DNA from: Gillisia lutea
GTDB taxonomy: Bacteria > Bacteroidota > Bacteroidia > Flavobacteriales > Flavobacteriaceae
Direction of reading: 5' to 3'
DNA length: 64,000 nt
Assembly (NCBI RefSeq): GCF_021568705.1
Contig: NZ_JAKGTH010000007.1
Location: 248,001 to 312,000 of the forward strand
Positions 53,429 through 61,557 of this stretch are shown piece by piece. The stretch's first letter is position 1. Each line of letters opens with the position of its first letter. The translations under genes and the position numbers were made by a program. The notes under the pieces are model-generated. The model saw only the letters and a program-made list of their open reading frames with translations. It searched no databases and was not told the DNA's origin.

Positions 53429-53809
53429 ATGAAAAATCTATTTCACAGTAAATGGCTGGTTGTTCTTGCCGTTTTTTTTACGCTCTCCAGTTGTGGTCCG
53501 GTGCTTGTTTCTTCCCGGCCAAATGTTCCGCCACCTTCATGGTTCTATCCTAATAGAGTAGAAACTATGCGCTATGTGTACTTTCCAGATTATCAAATAT
53601 ATTATGATGTTACCTTTAGAAATTATATATATCTGGACAATGGGGTTTGGTTATCAGCGAGTGTTTTACCGTCTCGATTTAGTACGATCAACCTAAGGAA
53701 AAGTAAATATGTAAGAGTTCGAGATTATTATGGTGATAATATTAGGGAGTACCACAGGGAAACTTATAATAGAGGTAGAAGTAATGTGAAGAACAGAAGA
53801 GATAAGTAA
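53429..53809 (+). CDS. Small Tyr/Arg-rich lipoprotein of unknown function
   Basis: A 126-residue lipoprotein (lipobox SSC). After the signal it has PPPSWFYPNRVETMRYVYFPDYQ and many Tyr and Arg residues; the pattern is of a small beta-rich envelope protein. I recognise no named family with confidence. It is a single gene between an operator and a strong terminator. Confidence 0.6.
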   Translation: MKNLFHSKWLVVLAVFFTLSSCGPVLVSSRPNVPPPSWFYPNRVETMRYVYFPDYQIYYDVTFRNYIYLDNGVWLSASVLPSRFSTINLRKSKYVRVRDYYGDNIREYHRETYNRGRSNVKNRRDK

Positions 53810-53863
53810 GTTCTTAAGAAAAGACCATTAGCAGGATTAACCGATTACACTAGCTTCAATAAT

Positions 53864-53900
53864 AAAAAACTCGCTTTCAAGAGTAGGAAGCGAGTTTTTT
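53864..53900. terminator. Bidirectional terminator with 13-bp stem
   Basis: AAAAAACTCGCTT pairs with AAGCGAGTTTTTT around an 11-base loop, between converging genes. Confidence 0.92.
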
Positions 53901-53916
53901 ATATTCGGAAAGCGGT

Positions 53917-54417
53917 CTATAAAAAATTACCTTCCTCATCTGTTTTTACTCTAATGGTTTCTCCGGCATTTGTAAGTTTTAATTTATACATTTTTTTAGC
54001 CATACCACTAGCATCGTTATAAGTTACCTTATAAATATCTTTAGAAACTGTCCATTGAGGGAATTTAGCAACCAGGGCTTTGCTTACGGCCATTGGTAAT
54101 TTTACATTTTTGAAACGCTCTATAGTTCTTAAGATATTCCCATCTTTATCGTACGCAACAAGAATTTTCCCATCAGGAATAAAAAAGGAAACGGTGTAGG
54201 TTTCGTACTCATCGCTATAAATTTCTGCATCTCTAATGTCGTACTTGGCCACCATCTCTTGGAGCATTTTAACCGATAAATCGGTATCTTCAGTATCTAC
54301 AGTATTAAGATATTTATAATTTACGGCTTCAATTTTCACTTCTGGCAATGGAATTACTTGTGCGAATAATTGGGTGGTTAATCCAAATAGAAATAAACCT
54401 AATATTAAATTTTTCAT
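53917..54417 (-). CDS. Periplasmic PepSY-like protein
   Basis: A 166-residue exported protein (signal peptide ending TQLFAQ). Its body (RTIERFKNVKLPMAVSKALVAKFPQW, then VTYNDASGMAKKMYKLKLTNAGETIRV) matches the PepSY-like/BLIP-like fold of Bacteroidota periplasmic proteins. A binding role is inferred; the ligand is unknown. Single gene with its own operator. Confidence 0.65.
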   Translation of the reverse strand: MKNLILGLFLFGLTTQLFAQVIPLPEVKIEAVNYKYLNTVDTEDTDLSVKMLQEMVAKYDIRDAEIYSDEYETYTVSFFIPDGKILVAYDKDGNILRTIERFKNVKLPMAVSKALVAKFPQWTVSKDIYKVTYNDASGMAKKMYKLKLTNAGETIRVKTDEEGNFL

Positions 54418-54442
54418 ATCTAAAAAGTTTAAAAGTTATATA

Positions 54443-54486
54443 TAAAAGTACCTTTAAAACATAGTAGATAAAATGACCGATGTCAT
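54443..54486 (-). promoter_or_regulatory. TGA-N6-TCA operator and promoter of the PepSY-like gene
   Basis: Operator ATGACCGATGTCAT (54473-54486), 22 bp, then TACTTTTA (54450-54443), 25 bp before the ATG. Confidence 0.75.
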
Positions 54487-54509
54487 GATTAAACGATATT
54501 GAATACTGC

Positions 54510-54902
54510 TTATTTTAACTTTTTAATGACCCTCTTAAGGCGGTCTCTTATTTCTTCAGCGATGTTCTCCAGTTCTTTGTTGTTTACAGCTACCATAGAT
54601 GCCCCGGGATCTACCGCCGAGATCTCTATAGTGCCAGGCACCTTTTCCTGAACAATAACATTGCAGGGGAGCATTGTGCCAATTTTATCTTCGGCCTGTA
54701 AGGCTTTATAAGCAAAAGGAGGGTTGCAGGCACCCAGGATTGTATAATTGTAAAAATCTACATCCAGTTTTTTATTTAAAGTAGCTTTTATGTCTATCTC
54801 GGTTAATATTCCGAAACCTTCATCTTTTAAAGCTTCAGTCACTTGGGAAATGGCATCGTTAAACGTTATATTCTTTACAGAGGTGGAAAAATAATAACTC
54901 AT
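54510..54902 (-). CDS. DUF302 family protein
   Basis: A 130-residue protein with the DUF302 layout: ITFNDAISQVTEALKDEGFGILTEID, then YTILGACNPPFAYKALQAE and LLPCNV-like TMLPCNVIVQE. It has two Cys. The family is often found with redox or metal stress genes, but the function is not known. No operator lies immediately upstream; it may be read from the promoter at 55357, through a leader with two hairpins, or from a promoter of its own. Confidence 0.82.
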   Translation of the reverse strand: MSYYFSTSVKNITFNDAISQVTEALKDEGFGILTEIDIKATLNKKLDVDFYNYTILGACNPPFAYKALQAEDKIGTMLPCNVIVQEKVPGTIEISAVDPGASMVAVNNKELENIAEEIRDRLKRVIKKLK

Positions 54903-54959
54903 AGTGCTTAGCTTTTAGTTATACGGGAGAGTTAGAGAGTAGAAGTTTTATAAAATAGA

Positions 54960-54985
54960 AACGGGTAAGCAAAAGCCTACCCGTT
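54960..54985 (-). terminator. Terminator-like hairpin upstream of DUF302
   Basis: Stem AACGGGTAAGC/GCCTACCCGTT (11 bp, one mismatch) with an AAAA loop. On the minus strand it is followed by a T-rich stretch. Confidence 0.55.
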
Positions 54986-55141
54986 CCCTCAAAGAGGTCA
55001 ATTTTATTTTTATAACAACAAACCTTCAAATTCATCTATCGCTACATAAACTTTCCAATCTATTGAGAGTAAAAATATCTTCAATCTCTTCAATTCAGTT
55101 CTTGTTATATTTCTACAACAAAAACCTATGATATGAAGTTT

Positions 55142-55173
55142 AGAATAGGGCTAACAAACGCTAGCCCTATTCT
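55142..55173. terminator. Hairpin with 12-bp perfect stem inside the ORF-less gap
   Basis: AGAATAGGGCTA pairs with TAGCCCTATTCT around an 8-base loop. It is terminator-like but with only a short T run, so it may be a structured RNA element. Confidence 0.5.
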
Positions 55174-55356
55174 TTGAAAATAGTGAGTTTATGAGTAAAT
55201 CAAGATATATCCTGCAAGTGTCTAATGCTAAGACAACTTACAAAATCACCCTGTTTACAAATACCTTTACTATTTCCACAGGATCTAGACCGTAAAACTA
55301 CAATCTAAATCTTTGCCTTCTAATATGTGAATGAACGTATCTTTTTTAAGAGAATA

Positions 55357-55400
55357 CTAAAGTACGGCGATGCATGTATAAAAAATATGATATATGTCAG
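55357..55400 (-). promoter_or_regulatory. TGA-N6-TCA operator and promoter directed into the ORF-less gap
   Basis: Operator ATGATATATGTCAG (55387-55400), overlapping the ppsA stop codon, 22 bp, then TACTTTAG (55364-55357; one departure from the -7 consensus). The exact spacing marks it as a functional member of the set although no ORF follows directly. Confidence 0.55.
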
Positions 55401-57799
55401 TTTTTAATTTTTTCTGAAAATTTTTTCCGATTTTTTTCTTCCGCTTTATTAATGTTTTTAATGCCATTTAGTAAAGCATCGGGATTAAAGGAAATGCTGT
55501 TAATGCCTGCGTTCACCAGAAACGATGCAAACTGAGGGAAATCGCTTGGAGCCTGACCGCATAAGCCAATCTTGGTTTGGGTCTTACGCGCTTTTAAAAT
55601 CACCATTTCAATCATTTGTTTCACGGCGGCATCATTCTCATTAAAAATAGGAGCCATAAGCTCGGAGTCTCTGTCTATACCTAAAGTAAGTTGTGTAAGA
55701 TCGTTGGAGCCAATAGAGAAACCGTCAAATAATTCTGCAAATTCTTCTGCTAAAATTACGTTACTGGGTATTTCTACCATCATGTAAATCTCTAATCCAT
55801 TTTCAGCTTGCTTTAATCCGTTGGCCGACATAACATCTATTACCTTTTCGGCTTCAGTAATAGTCCTGCAAAATGGGATCATGACCTTTACATTCTCCAA
55901 TCCCATTTCTTCCCGTACTTTTTTAATTGCTTTGCATTCCAGTAGAAATCCGTCTTTGTATAACGGACTGTAATATCGGGACGCTCCTCTAAAACCAAGC
56001 ATGGGATTTTCTTCGTTAGGTTCAAATTGGGTTCCGCCAAGAAGATTTGCATATTCGTTAGTTTTGAAATCGCTCATTCTTACAATTACCTCTTTTGGAT
56101 AGAAGGCTGCGGCCATGGTGCCAATTCCTTGGGCTAACCTATCTATAAAGTAAGATTCCTTATCTGCGTAATTTCGGGTTAATTCTTTTATATGATTTTT
56201 AACTGAAAGGTCTTTAATCTCATCAAATTTTATGAGAGCCATGGGATGTATCTTAATAGTATGAGTTATTATAAATTCCATACGCAACAAACCAATTCCG
56301 TTATTAGGATAAAAGGAATACTGAAATGCTTTTTCGGGATCTGAAAGAATGAACTTTGCCTCGGTATTAGGAAGTTTAAATGTAGAAAAATCGATTTTTA
56401 CAGTATCGAAATCCAGTTTCCCACTATATACAAATCCTGTTTTCCCTTCGGCGCATGAAATAGTAATAAGGTCGCCATCCTTGATGGCGTTGGTGGCAGT
56501 ATTGGTACCTACCACAGCTGGAACGCCCAGCTCACGAGCTACAATTGCAGCATGGCTGGTCCTGCCACCTCGGTTGGTGACGATTGCTCCAGCATTTTTA
56601 AGCAACGGATCCCAGTCGGGGCTGGTGGTGTCGGTAATTATAATATCTCCCTTTTTAAGCCTGGAAGCCTCTAAAGGAGATGATAGCAGCCGGGCTGTAC
56701 CAACAGCAATTTTATTTCCAATAGCACTTCCAAATGCTAATACATTGCTTTTTTCCTTTAATTTATATTCGTAATAAATATGTTCGGCTTTGGCATGATG
56801 AACGGTCTCTGGCCTTGCCTGTGTTATAAAAAGTTCATTTGTAATACCGTCCTTGGCCCATTCAATGTCCATGGGTTTTTTATAATGTTCTTCTATAGCT
56901 AACGCCCATGTTGCCAAAGTGAGAACTTCTTTATCGGTAAGAACATATTCTTCTTGTTTTGAAAGTTTGGTATCGATATTCACGGTAGAGGAGTGCCCGT
57001 TAGATTCTGCATAGATCATCGTGAGTGCTTTATCTCCCAATTTTTTTTGAACGATGGCATTTTTTTCTTTTTTTAAAGTGGGTTTAAAAACAAGGAATTC
57101 ATCGGGATTTACCATACCCTGAACAATGTTTTCTCCTAATCCCCAAACCCCGGAAAGATGAATAATATCTTTAAAACCAGATTCAGGTTCTAAAGTAAAG
57201 CCAACCCCAGAGCAACCTTTGTCTGATCGCACCATCTTTTGAACCCCAACAGATAAAGCAATTTCATGATGTAAGAAACCTTTATCTTCTCGGTATTTAA
57301 TGGCCCTGTTGGTATATAAGGAAGCAAAGCACTTTTTTACAGCAAGCAATAGGGCTTGTGTGCCTTGAATGTTTAAGTATGTTTCATGTTGTCCGGCAAA
57401 GCTGGCACTGGGTAGGTCTTCGGCGGTAGCACTGCTTCTTACTGCCACTTCAATATCTTTCTTATCCCCCAGCTTATTATAGGCTTCAATAATAGCCTTA
57501 GAAAATTCCTCAGAAAAAACACCTTGAAGAATGAGTGTTCTGGCCTTCAAACCAATTTCGGAAAGGTTATTAAAGGTTGTTCGGTCCAATTCCTTTAAAA
57601 GTGATCGCAGTGGGTCTTCCAATTCATTTTCTCTTAAGAAAAGCCAGAATGCGCGTGCAGTTGTTGCAAAACCATTAGGAACTCTTACCCCTTCTAAAGA
57701 CAACTCATTGTACATCTCGCCCAAAGAAGCATTTTTACCTCCAACTAGTGGTATATCTGAAATACTTATTTGAGTAAAGAATTTTATGAATGTTTCCAT
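55397..57799 (-). CDS. ppsA: Phosphoenolpyruvate synthase
   Basis: An 800-residue enzyme of the usual length that converts pyruvate, ATP and water to PEP, AMP and phosphate. The N-terminal ATP-grasp domain (VGGKNASLGEMY, VAVRSSATAEDLPSASFAGQ), the phospho-His loop GGRTSHAAIVARELGVPAVV (His near residue 415) and the C-terminal PEP/pyruvate barrel with GLCGQAPSD are all present. It is 17 bp behind a small membrane protein gene in an operon under the operator at 58258. In a low-energy regulon it may run gluconeogenesis from pyruvate. Confidence 0.93.
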   Translation of the reverse strand: METFIKFFTQISISDIPLVGGKNASLGEMYNELSLEGVRVPNGFATTARAFWLFLRENELEDPLRSLLKELDRTTFNNLSEIGLKARTLILQGVFSEEFSKAIIEAYNKLGDKKDIEVAVRSSATAEDLPSASFAGQHETYLNIQGTQALLLAVKKCFASLYTNRAIKYREDKGFLHHEIALSVGVQKMVRSDKGCSGVGFTLEPESGFKDIIHLSGVWGLGENIVQGMVNPDEFLVFKPTLKKEKNAIVQKKLGDKALTMIYAESNGHSSTVNIDTKLSKQEEYVLTDKEVLTLATWALAIEEHYKKPMDIEWAKDGITNELFITQARPETVHHAKAEHIYYEYKLKEKSNVLAFGSAIGNKIAVGTARLLSSPLEASRLKKGDIIITDTTSPDWDPLLKNAGAIVTNRGGRTSHAAIVARELGVPAVVGTNTATNAIKDGDLITISCAEGKTGFVYSGKLDFDTVKIDFSTFKLPNTEAKFILSDPEKAFQYSFYPNNGIGLLRMEFIITHTIKIHPMALIKFDEIKDLSVKNHIKELTRNYADKESYFIDRLAQGIGTMAAAFYPKEVIVRMSDFKTNEYANLLGGTQFEPNEENPMLGFRGASRYYSPLYKDGFLLECKAIKKVREEMGLENVKVMIPFCRTITEAEKVIDVMSANGLKQAENGLEIYMMVEIPSNVILAEEFAELFDGFSIGSNDLTQLTLGIDRDSELMAPIFNENDAAVKQMIEMVILKARKTQTKIGLCGQAPSDFPQFASFLVNAGINSISFNPDALLNGIKNINKAEEKNRKKFSEKIKN

Positions 57800-57816
57800 G
57801 GCGGTCTTTATAGAAA

Positions 57817-58203
57817 TTATGCTAGAACTATTTGATATCCCATGTTAAGCAGAAATATTCCTACCAGAAACAATAGAATATAGATTACCTGCACCAATTT
57901 TACATTAATCAGTTCTAACCAGTCGGTGGTTCGGGTAGGAAAAGTAAAAAGCATCAATCCCATAAAAAGGGCAATCCATCCAATGGCGGTAATTACAAAC
58001 CTCCAGTCTGGCTCCCATACGTTATGAAAAAGAATATTTAGCAAGCCAATCACTATGGCGATAAAGGAAATTAGAATAAGGAATTTCTGATCTTTAAGAT
58101 CTTCAAATATTTGTTTTATCCGTCCGGGATTAAAACTTAGAATAAAGAAGAAAATGAGGAGATACCAACCCCAGAATTTGGCTAGAAATAGTGATGTATC
58201 CAT
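57817..58203 (-). CDS. Small four-helix membrane protein
   Basis: A 128-residue integral membrane protein with four predicted helices and short loops (LAKFWGWYLLIFFFIL, FLILISFIAIVIGLLNILFH, FVITAIGWIALFMGLMLF, VQVIYILLFLVGIFLL). No family recognised. It precedes ppsA in the same operon; the link may only be shared regulation. Confidence 0.65.
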   Translation of the reverse strand: MDTSLFLAKFWGWYLLIFFFILSFNPGRIKQIFEDLKDQKFLILISFIAIVIGLLNILFHNVWEPDWRFVITAIGWIALFMGLMLFTFPTRTTDWLELINVKLVQVIYILLFLVGIFLLNMGYQIVLA

Positions 58204-58227
58204 GGTGCTATACTTTTAATCTCACAA

Positions 58228-58301
58228 TAAAAGTACCTGCATTATTCCGCATTAAATATGATAATTGTCATTCCGAAAGCAGGAAATTTCAAAGAAATTT
58301 G
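58228..58301. promoter_or_regulatory. Bidirectional TGA-N6-TCA operator between ppsA and ABC export operons
   Basis: Operator ATGATAATTGTCAT (58258-58271). Leftward, 22 bp on, is TACTTTTA (58235-58228), 25 bp before ATG 58203. Rightward, 22 bp on, is GAAATTTG (58294-58301), a weaker -7, 16 bp before ATG 58317. Confidence 0.75.
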
Positions 58302-58316
58302 AGCAAAGACAAGAAT

Positions 58317-59402
58317 ATGTACAGGTATGGATATTGGGTATTGCTAGTATTATTGATGCAGTCCTGTAATAACGAAGAAGAGCGGGTTCAACCCATGCGA
58401 ACGCAGATAACCGAGCTGGTATACTCCTCTGTAACCATACAACCCGATAGCTTGTATAAGGTGTTTGCATCGGTGAATGGGATTTTAGAAAGGAATTTGG
58501 TAGAAGAAGGGGATATCGTTCGTAAAGGAGACTTACTTGCCCAAATAATTAATACCAATCCACAGCTAAATAGGGAAAATGCAAAATTGGCTCTTGAACT
58601 GGCTCAAACAAATTATGCCGGGAATGCAGCTATTTTAAAGGGGATCCAGGAGGAGATAAATGCTGCAAAACTTCAGTTAAAAAATGATTCAATTAATTAT
58701 TTCAGACAGAAGAACCTGTGGAATCAAAAAATTGGATCTAAAATAGAATACGATTCTAAGAAACTGAAATATGAACTCGCTTCTAATTCTTTAAAACTTC
58801 TTCAAACTAAATATGAACAAACAGAAAATTCACTATTAACTGAATTAAGACGGGCACAAAACAACTATAATTCCTCTAAAGTCACTACTGAAGATTTTAC
58901 TATAAGCAGTAAAATTAACGGGAAGGTATATGCCCTTAATAAGAATCCGGGAGAAATTATAAATACGGTGGAGCCACTGGCAGCTGTTGGGAGCGCAAAT
59001 GTGTTTGTAATAGAGATGCTAGTAGATGAGGTAGATATTGTGAAAATTAAAGTAGGGCAACTGGTGCTTATTACTTTAGATGCCTATAATACTACGCTGT
59101 TCAATGCAAAAGTGAGCAAGATATACCCTAGAAAAGATGAGCGTAATCAAACCTTTATGGTAGAAGGCTTTTTTGAAAACGGTCCCGAGGTATTATACCC
59201 CGGTATGTCTGGAGAAGCAAATATCGTTATAGCCAAGAAAGAAGAGGCCCTAACCATCCCAAAACAGTATTTAATAGACGAAAATAAGGTAAGAACCGAA
59301 AATGGAATTGTTGAGGTGGAAATAGGATTGCAAAGCATGGACACGGTGGAAGTGCTCTCAGGAATCACCGCCGAAACCTGGTTATACAAACCTGAAGAAT
59401 GA
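58317..59402 (+). CDS. HlyD-type adaptor lipoprotein of an ABC export system
   Basis: A 361-residue membrane-fusion protein. The frame is open upstream to 58191, but that part contains the operator and a -7 element and overlaps the divergent gene. The ATG at 58317 gives a lipoprotein signal ending LMQSC (Cys17), so it was chosen. Lipoyl motif halves (GILERNLVEEGDIVRKGDLLAQI and ISSKINGKVYALNKNPGE) flank a coiled-coil hairpin. It overlaps the permease start by 4 bp (ATGA) and works with a MacB-like permease and ATPase. Confidence 0.85.
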   Translation: MYRYGYWVLLVLLMQSCNNEEERVQPMRTQITELVYSSVTIQPDSLYKVFASVNGILERNLVEEGDIVRKGDLLAQIINTNPQLNRENAKLALELAQTNYAGNAAILKGIQEEINAAKLQLKNDSINYFRQKNLWNQKIGSKIEYDSKKLKYELASNSLKLLQTKYEQTENSLLTELRRAQNNYNSSKVTTEDFTISSKINGKVYALNKNPGEIINTVEPLAAVGSANVFVIEMLVDEVDIVKIKVGQLVLITLDAYNTTLFNAKVSKIYPRKDERNQTFMVEGFFENGPEVLYPGMSGEANIVIAKKEEALTIPKQYLIDENKVRTENGIVEVEIGLQSMDTVEVLSGITAETWLYKPEE

Positions 59403-60661
59403 TAAACTGGAAAGTGATATTAAATATAGCCAAGACGCATTTGCTTACTAAAATTAAGCAAACGGCTATAGCTGCCTTAGGAGTAACCTTTGGAATTGGC
59501 TCATATATTACCTTGGTGAGTTTTATGACGGGACTTAATAAAATGCTGGACGACCTGATACTTAATCAAACTCCACATGTTCATATTTATAATGAAATTG
59601 AACCTTCAAAAAAGCAGCCGATCGCTTTTTATGAGGAATTTAAAAATTCCTTTAATGTGGTTCATTCAATAAAACCGAAACAGAGTCAGAAGAAAATTCA
59701 TAATGCCCTGCCAATAATAGATTATTTGGAAAAGAACGAACATGTGCGGGGAGCGCTTCCACAAATAAAAACACAGATATTCTATATAGCCGGCTCTATA
59801 GAAATAGGTGGCAACCTTACCGGGATAGATATTATGCAGGAAGTAGAATTCTTTAATTTCAAGGACTATGTGGTAAAAGGAACGCCCGAAGCTTTAAAGA
59901 ATACTAATAACGGCATCTTGCTGGGTTCTGGAATAGCCGAGAAAATGTCGCTGGGAATTGGCGACAGGGTACAAATAAGTACCATTAGCGGGGAGATCTT
60001 CCCCCTTAAAATTGTTGGACTCTACCAAAGTGGTATTGCCGATCTGGATAACATTCAAAGTTTTGCAAATATTAAAACAGTGCAGCGAATTTTAGGAGAA
60101 GCTGAGAATTATATTACCGATATCAATGTGAAGCTTCATACTATTGAAGATGCTCTTCCGCTTGCTCAAAAAATAGAACAACAATTCCAGTTAAAGGCCA
60201 TAGATATCAACACCGCCAATGCGCAATTTGAAACCGGTAGTAACATTAGGAATCTTATAACATATGCTGTTTCCATAACATTGCTCATTGTAGCGGGTTT
60301 TGGTATATACAACATTTTGAATATGCTTATCTATGAGAAAATGAACGACATTGCAATTTTAAAAGCCACGGGCTTTTCCGGCAAGGATGTGCAATTGATA
60401 TTTATGAGCCAGGCAGTTATAATTGGAATAGTAGGAGGTATTTTAGGCCTTATTCTGGGGTTCATACTATCATCGGTTATAGATAATGTTCCTTTTGAAA
60501 CAGAGGCACTCCCCTTGATTAAGACCTACCCTATAAATTTCGATTTTTTCTATTATATGGTAGGGATAAGTTTTGCAATGGTCTCTACGTTTTTTGCGGG
60601 ATATCTGCCCTCTCAAAAAGCTAAAAAAATAGATCCTGTAGATATAATTAGAAGTCAATAA
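59399..60661 (+). CDS. ABC transporter permease, FtsX/MacB-LolE family
   Basis: A 420-residue permease with an N-terminal helix, a large periplasmic domain (about 45-275) and three C-terminal helices, the FtsX-like core. The hallmark linker NMLIYEKMNDIAILKATGF after the second helix is present. It is a type VII ABC permease that drives export or lipoprotein extraction. Together with the adaptor and ATPase it forms a MacAB-like set without its own outer-membrane channel here. Confidence 0.87.
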   Translation: MINWKVILNIAKTHLLTKIKQTAIAALGVTFGIGSYITLVSFMTGLNKMLDDLILNQTPHVHIYNEIEPSKKQPIAFYEEFKNSFNVVHSIKPKQSQKKIHNALPIIDYLEKNEHVRGALPQIKTQIFYIAGSIEIGGNLTGIDIMQEVEFFNFKDYVVKGTPEALKNTNNGILLGSGIAEKMSLGIGDRVQISTISGEIFPLKIVGLYQSGIADLDNIQSFANIKTVQRILGEAENYITDINVKLHTIEDALPLAQKIEQQFQLKAIDINTANAQFETGSNIRNLITYAVSITLLIVAGFGIYNILNMLIYEKMNDIAILKATGFSGKDVQLIFMSQAVIIGIVGGILGLILGFILSSVIDNVPFETEALPLIKTYPINFDFFYYMVGISFAMVSTFFAGYLPSQKAKKIDPVDIIRSQ

Positions 60662-60679
60662 CCATTTTATCAACCTGCA

Positions 60680-61354
60680 ATGAAAACTGTTCTTGAAGCA
60701 AGAAATATTAATAAGTACTTTAAAAAGCCTGTACTTTTTCATGTACTGAAGAACATAAGTTTTAAGGTGAGGCAAGGTGAGTTTGTGTCTATTATGGGGA
60801 AGTCAGGCTGTGGAAAATCTACCTTGCTGTATATACTCTCTACTATGGATACCGATTATGAAGGACAATTATTCTTAAATGAAGAACTGGTCACGGGAGA
60901 GAATAGAGAGAAGTTATCCCATATTAGAAATAAATATATTGGTTTTGTTTTTCAATTTCACTATTTACTATCCGAATTTTCTGTGCTAGAAAATGTTATG
61001 CTTCCGGCAAAGAAGTTAGGTGAAAAGTCTCCGTCACAAATTGAAGAGGCTGCAATGGAAAAATTACGAATTTTGGGAATAGAACATATCGCTCAAAAAA
61101 GAGCTTCTCGAATCTCGGGAGGAGAGAAACAACGAGTAGCTATTGCTAGGGCATTAATAAACGATCCTGTAATTATAATGGGGGATGAGCCTACAGGAAA
61201 CCTGGACAGCTACAATGCCGAGAATGTCTTCAATATCTTTAAGGATTTAAGTGATAACCAGGGATTATCTTTACTGGTGGTAACTCATGACAAGGATTTT
61301 GCCGATAAGACCGATAGGATTATAGAAATGGGAGATGGAGAGATTATTGGTTAA
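60680..61354 (+). CDS. ABC transporter ATPase, MacB/LolD type
   Basis: A 224-residue ATPase with Walker A GKSGCGKST (40-48), signature ISGGEKQRVAIARAL, Walker B VIIMGDEPTGNLDS and the switch His in VVTHDKDF. The pattern TGNLDS is typical of the LolD/MacB/FtsE group. It starts 18 bp after the permease stop and completes the three-gene ABC export operon. Confidence 0.92.
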   Translation: MKTVLEARNINKYFKKPVLFHVLKNISFKVRQGEFVSIMGKSGCGKSTLLYILSTMDTDYEGQLFLNEELVTGENREKLSHIRNKYIGFVFQFHYLLSEFSVLENVMLPAKKLGEKSPSQIEEAAMEKLRILGIEHIAQKRASRISGGEKQRVAIARALINDPVIIMGDEPTGNLDSYNAENVFNIFKDLSDNQGLSLLVVTHDKDFADKTDRIIEMGDGEIIG

Positions 61355-61557
61355 CCTTACAAAATAGGTTGCCATATAAGCCTAACCACCGTTAATAGCC
61401 CTCATTTTTGTATATTTCCATATGCTTGCCAGCATTCTAAAATTATATATCTTTAAACCTTATGAAACAGAAGGATTGTTATATTCCAAATAAATAACAA
61501 TCATTTATTTTTCAGTAAATTAGCTGCTTTTTAAACCTCAAATTAAAAACCTACTTT
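61355..61557. other. Intergenic region before the YaiO locus
   Basis: About 200 bp, AT-rich. No regulon-type operator is visible. TACTTTG just before the GTG at 61558 could be part of a -7 element, which would argue for the ATG at 61582 as the start of the next gene. Confidence 0.35.

Larger units (their letters stand above)
54903..55396 (-). ncRNA. Candidate small RNA or structured leader in a 494-bp gap
   Basis: This is the only gap above 300 bp without a recognisable gene. A regulon-type promoter at 55357-55400 points into it, with the start of transcription predicted near 55350. Downstream lie two stable hairpins at 55142-55173 and 54960-54985. Frames on the minus strand are short and lack good ATG starts. 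It could be a regulated small RNA of about 200-390 nt, or the leader of the DUF302 gene. I cannot decide between them. Confidence 0.35.

Noticed and set aside
54986-55140. Minus-strand frame ending TELKRLKIFLLSIDWKV and a Cys-containing frame near 55205-55290
   Set aside because: Neither has an ATG start in a reasonable place and upstream stops cut them short; a decayed gene is possible but cannot be supported.
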